This document shows positions 6,532-7,142 of a stretch of DNA of 7,142 nucleotides, piece after piece. Origin of the DNA: Nitrospinota bacterium (GTDB taxonomy: Bacteria > Nitrospinota_A > UBA7883 > JACRLM01). The first letter of the stretch is position 1. Each line of letters begins with the position of its first letter. A program made the translations under genes and the position numbers. The DNA is taken from positions 1 through 7,142 of the forward strand of contig JADGAO010000175.1 in NCBI GenBank assembly GCA_015231995.1. Reading direction: 5' to 3'. The notes under the pieces were generated by a model. That model did not search any database and was not told the origin of the DNA. It worked only from the letters and a program-made list of their open reading frames with translations.

Positions 6532-6563
6532 AAACAAAAACAGGTGGGGTTTTAGTCCCACCT
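6532..6563 (-). terminator. Rho-independent terminator after the rightmost gene
   Basis: Read on the - strand: AGGTGGG (6563-6557), an eight-base loop, CCCACCT (6548-6542), then GTTTTTGTTTA. The stem begins 16 bases after the stop of the gene at 6580. It separates that gene from the HTH-primase run, which must therefore have its own promoter in 6457-6531. Confidence 0.75.
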
Positions 6564-6579
6564 ATTCAGGGATGGCGCC

Positions 6580-7142
6580 CTAACCGCGCTTTTTGCGGCG
6601 TGGATCGAGAGAAGGGATGCCCTCTAACGCGGATTTCACGAGCGAGGAAACTGTGTTCCCGTCGCCTATGAGGGCAACGTTATCGCCGACTATTTCAAAA
6701 AACTCACGAAGAAATTCAGCGAATTTCAGTTGAGGGCGCGGATTTACGCCGAAGTGTAAAAGCGCACCGGCAAGGGTTTTGGCAATCACCTCTCTTGACT
6801 TAGTCGGCCTTCCTCCCTTCAATAACTTCTTGTCGCTATCAGACAATTGTTTCTTCATCGTTGCCCGTAGTTTAGGCATTGCGGCCAGGTTTTCAGGGTA
6901 TATTGCGGGAATGTCTTCACGATTGATGATTATGTCCGTGTTAGGCGGGTCGTATCTCTTAAGGATTTCCATTGTACGCTCATGCAATATCTCTTTCAGC
7001 GGCATGTCCAAGGCTTTCTGTAAACACCGAAGCCGCACTTCCAACGCGGTTAAAAACTTATCAGGGAAAAAATCTTCAACGGTTGTTTCATAACCTTTGG
7101 ACCTTGCCTCGTCAAAAAAAACACCCAGCTTTGCGCGCACGG
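6580..7142 (-). CDS. Unrecognised protein, 5'-partial at the right edge
   Basis: The frame is open to the window edge (at least 186 residues); the GTG at 7140 is only the first possible start, and the true start may lie outside. No domain is recognised. The protein looks soluble and mainly helical: an N-terminal helical stretch rich in Leu, Glu and Arg (FLTALEVRLRCLQKALDMPL), a middle segment IIINREDIPAIYPEN, a basic patch KKLLKGGRPTKSREVI, and the helical segment LKFAEFLREFFEIVGDN, with a basic tail DPRRKKRG. It has no signal peptide, membrane segment or cysteine cluster. It is the gene directly before the HTH protein but is separated from it by a terminator, so it is a separate transcription unit. 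Codon use and composition do not differ visibly from its neighbours. Confidence 0.7.
   Translation of the reverse strand, partial: VRAKLGVFFDEARSKGYETTVEDFFPDKFLTALEVRLRCLQKALDMPLKEILHERTMEILKRYDPPNTDIIINREDIPAIYPENLAAMPKLRATMKKQLSDSDKKLLKGGRPTKSREVIAKTLAGALLHFGVNPRPQLKFAEFLREFFEIVGDNVALIGDGNTVSSLVKSALEGIPSLDPRRKKRG

Noticed and set aside
6457..6561. 35-residue N-terminal extension of the HTH protein
   Set aside because: The extension overlaps the terminator stem and intergenic DNA, and GGAGGT lies directly before the internal ATG at 6456.

Overview
The window looks like accessory (mobile-element) DNA of a bacterium with mid-range base composition. Nothing in it fixes the host lineage: there is no rRNA, tRNA or housekeeping gene. 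Strong GGAGG-type ribosome binding sites and rho-independent terminators fit a bacterial host, or an element living in one. The gene set (stand-alone Toprim/DUF3987 primase-helicase, tiny HTH protein, DUF5681 protein, chain of very small overlapping ORFs) is typical of prophage-like or integrative elements. No integrase, capsid or terminase large-subunit gene is visible.

Left part (1-2357, + strand): one large gene, open at the left edge, encoding an archaeo-eukaryotic-type primase (AEP) domain fused to an SF2 helicase. This is the architecture annotated as 'TOTE conflict system' primase-helicase. It is broken by a frameshift near base 1955. All helicase motifs through motif III lie in the first frame, while motifs V and VI lie in a frame that would be restored by one extra base.

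Middle (2358-2539): a short convergent intergenic gap holding an 8-bp perfect hairpin and, on the - strand, a tiny ORF cut by an amber codon.

Right part (2540-7142, - strand, read from right to left): an unrecognised protein gene running off the right edge, followed by its own terminator (6532-6563). A tightly packed gene run then begins at 6456. It contains an AlpA/excisionase-like HTH protein, a small Cys-rich protein (ATGA overlap), a 788-aa CHC2/Toprim/DUF3987 primase-helicase, a 62-aa ORF (TAATG overlap with a GGAGG site), an ambiguous stretch of short frames, a 61-aa coiled-coil-start protein, and a DUF5681 protein. The inferred logic is a regulator, then replication proteins, then small accessory/packaging-type proteins of a mobile element.

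The most notable points are the convergent placement of two unrelated primase-helicase proteins, the frameshift in the AEP-helicase, a textbook + strand terminator buried in the first codons of the - strand Cys-rich gene, and several overlapping microgenes whose frames cannot be settled by eye.
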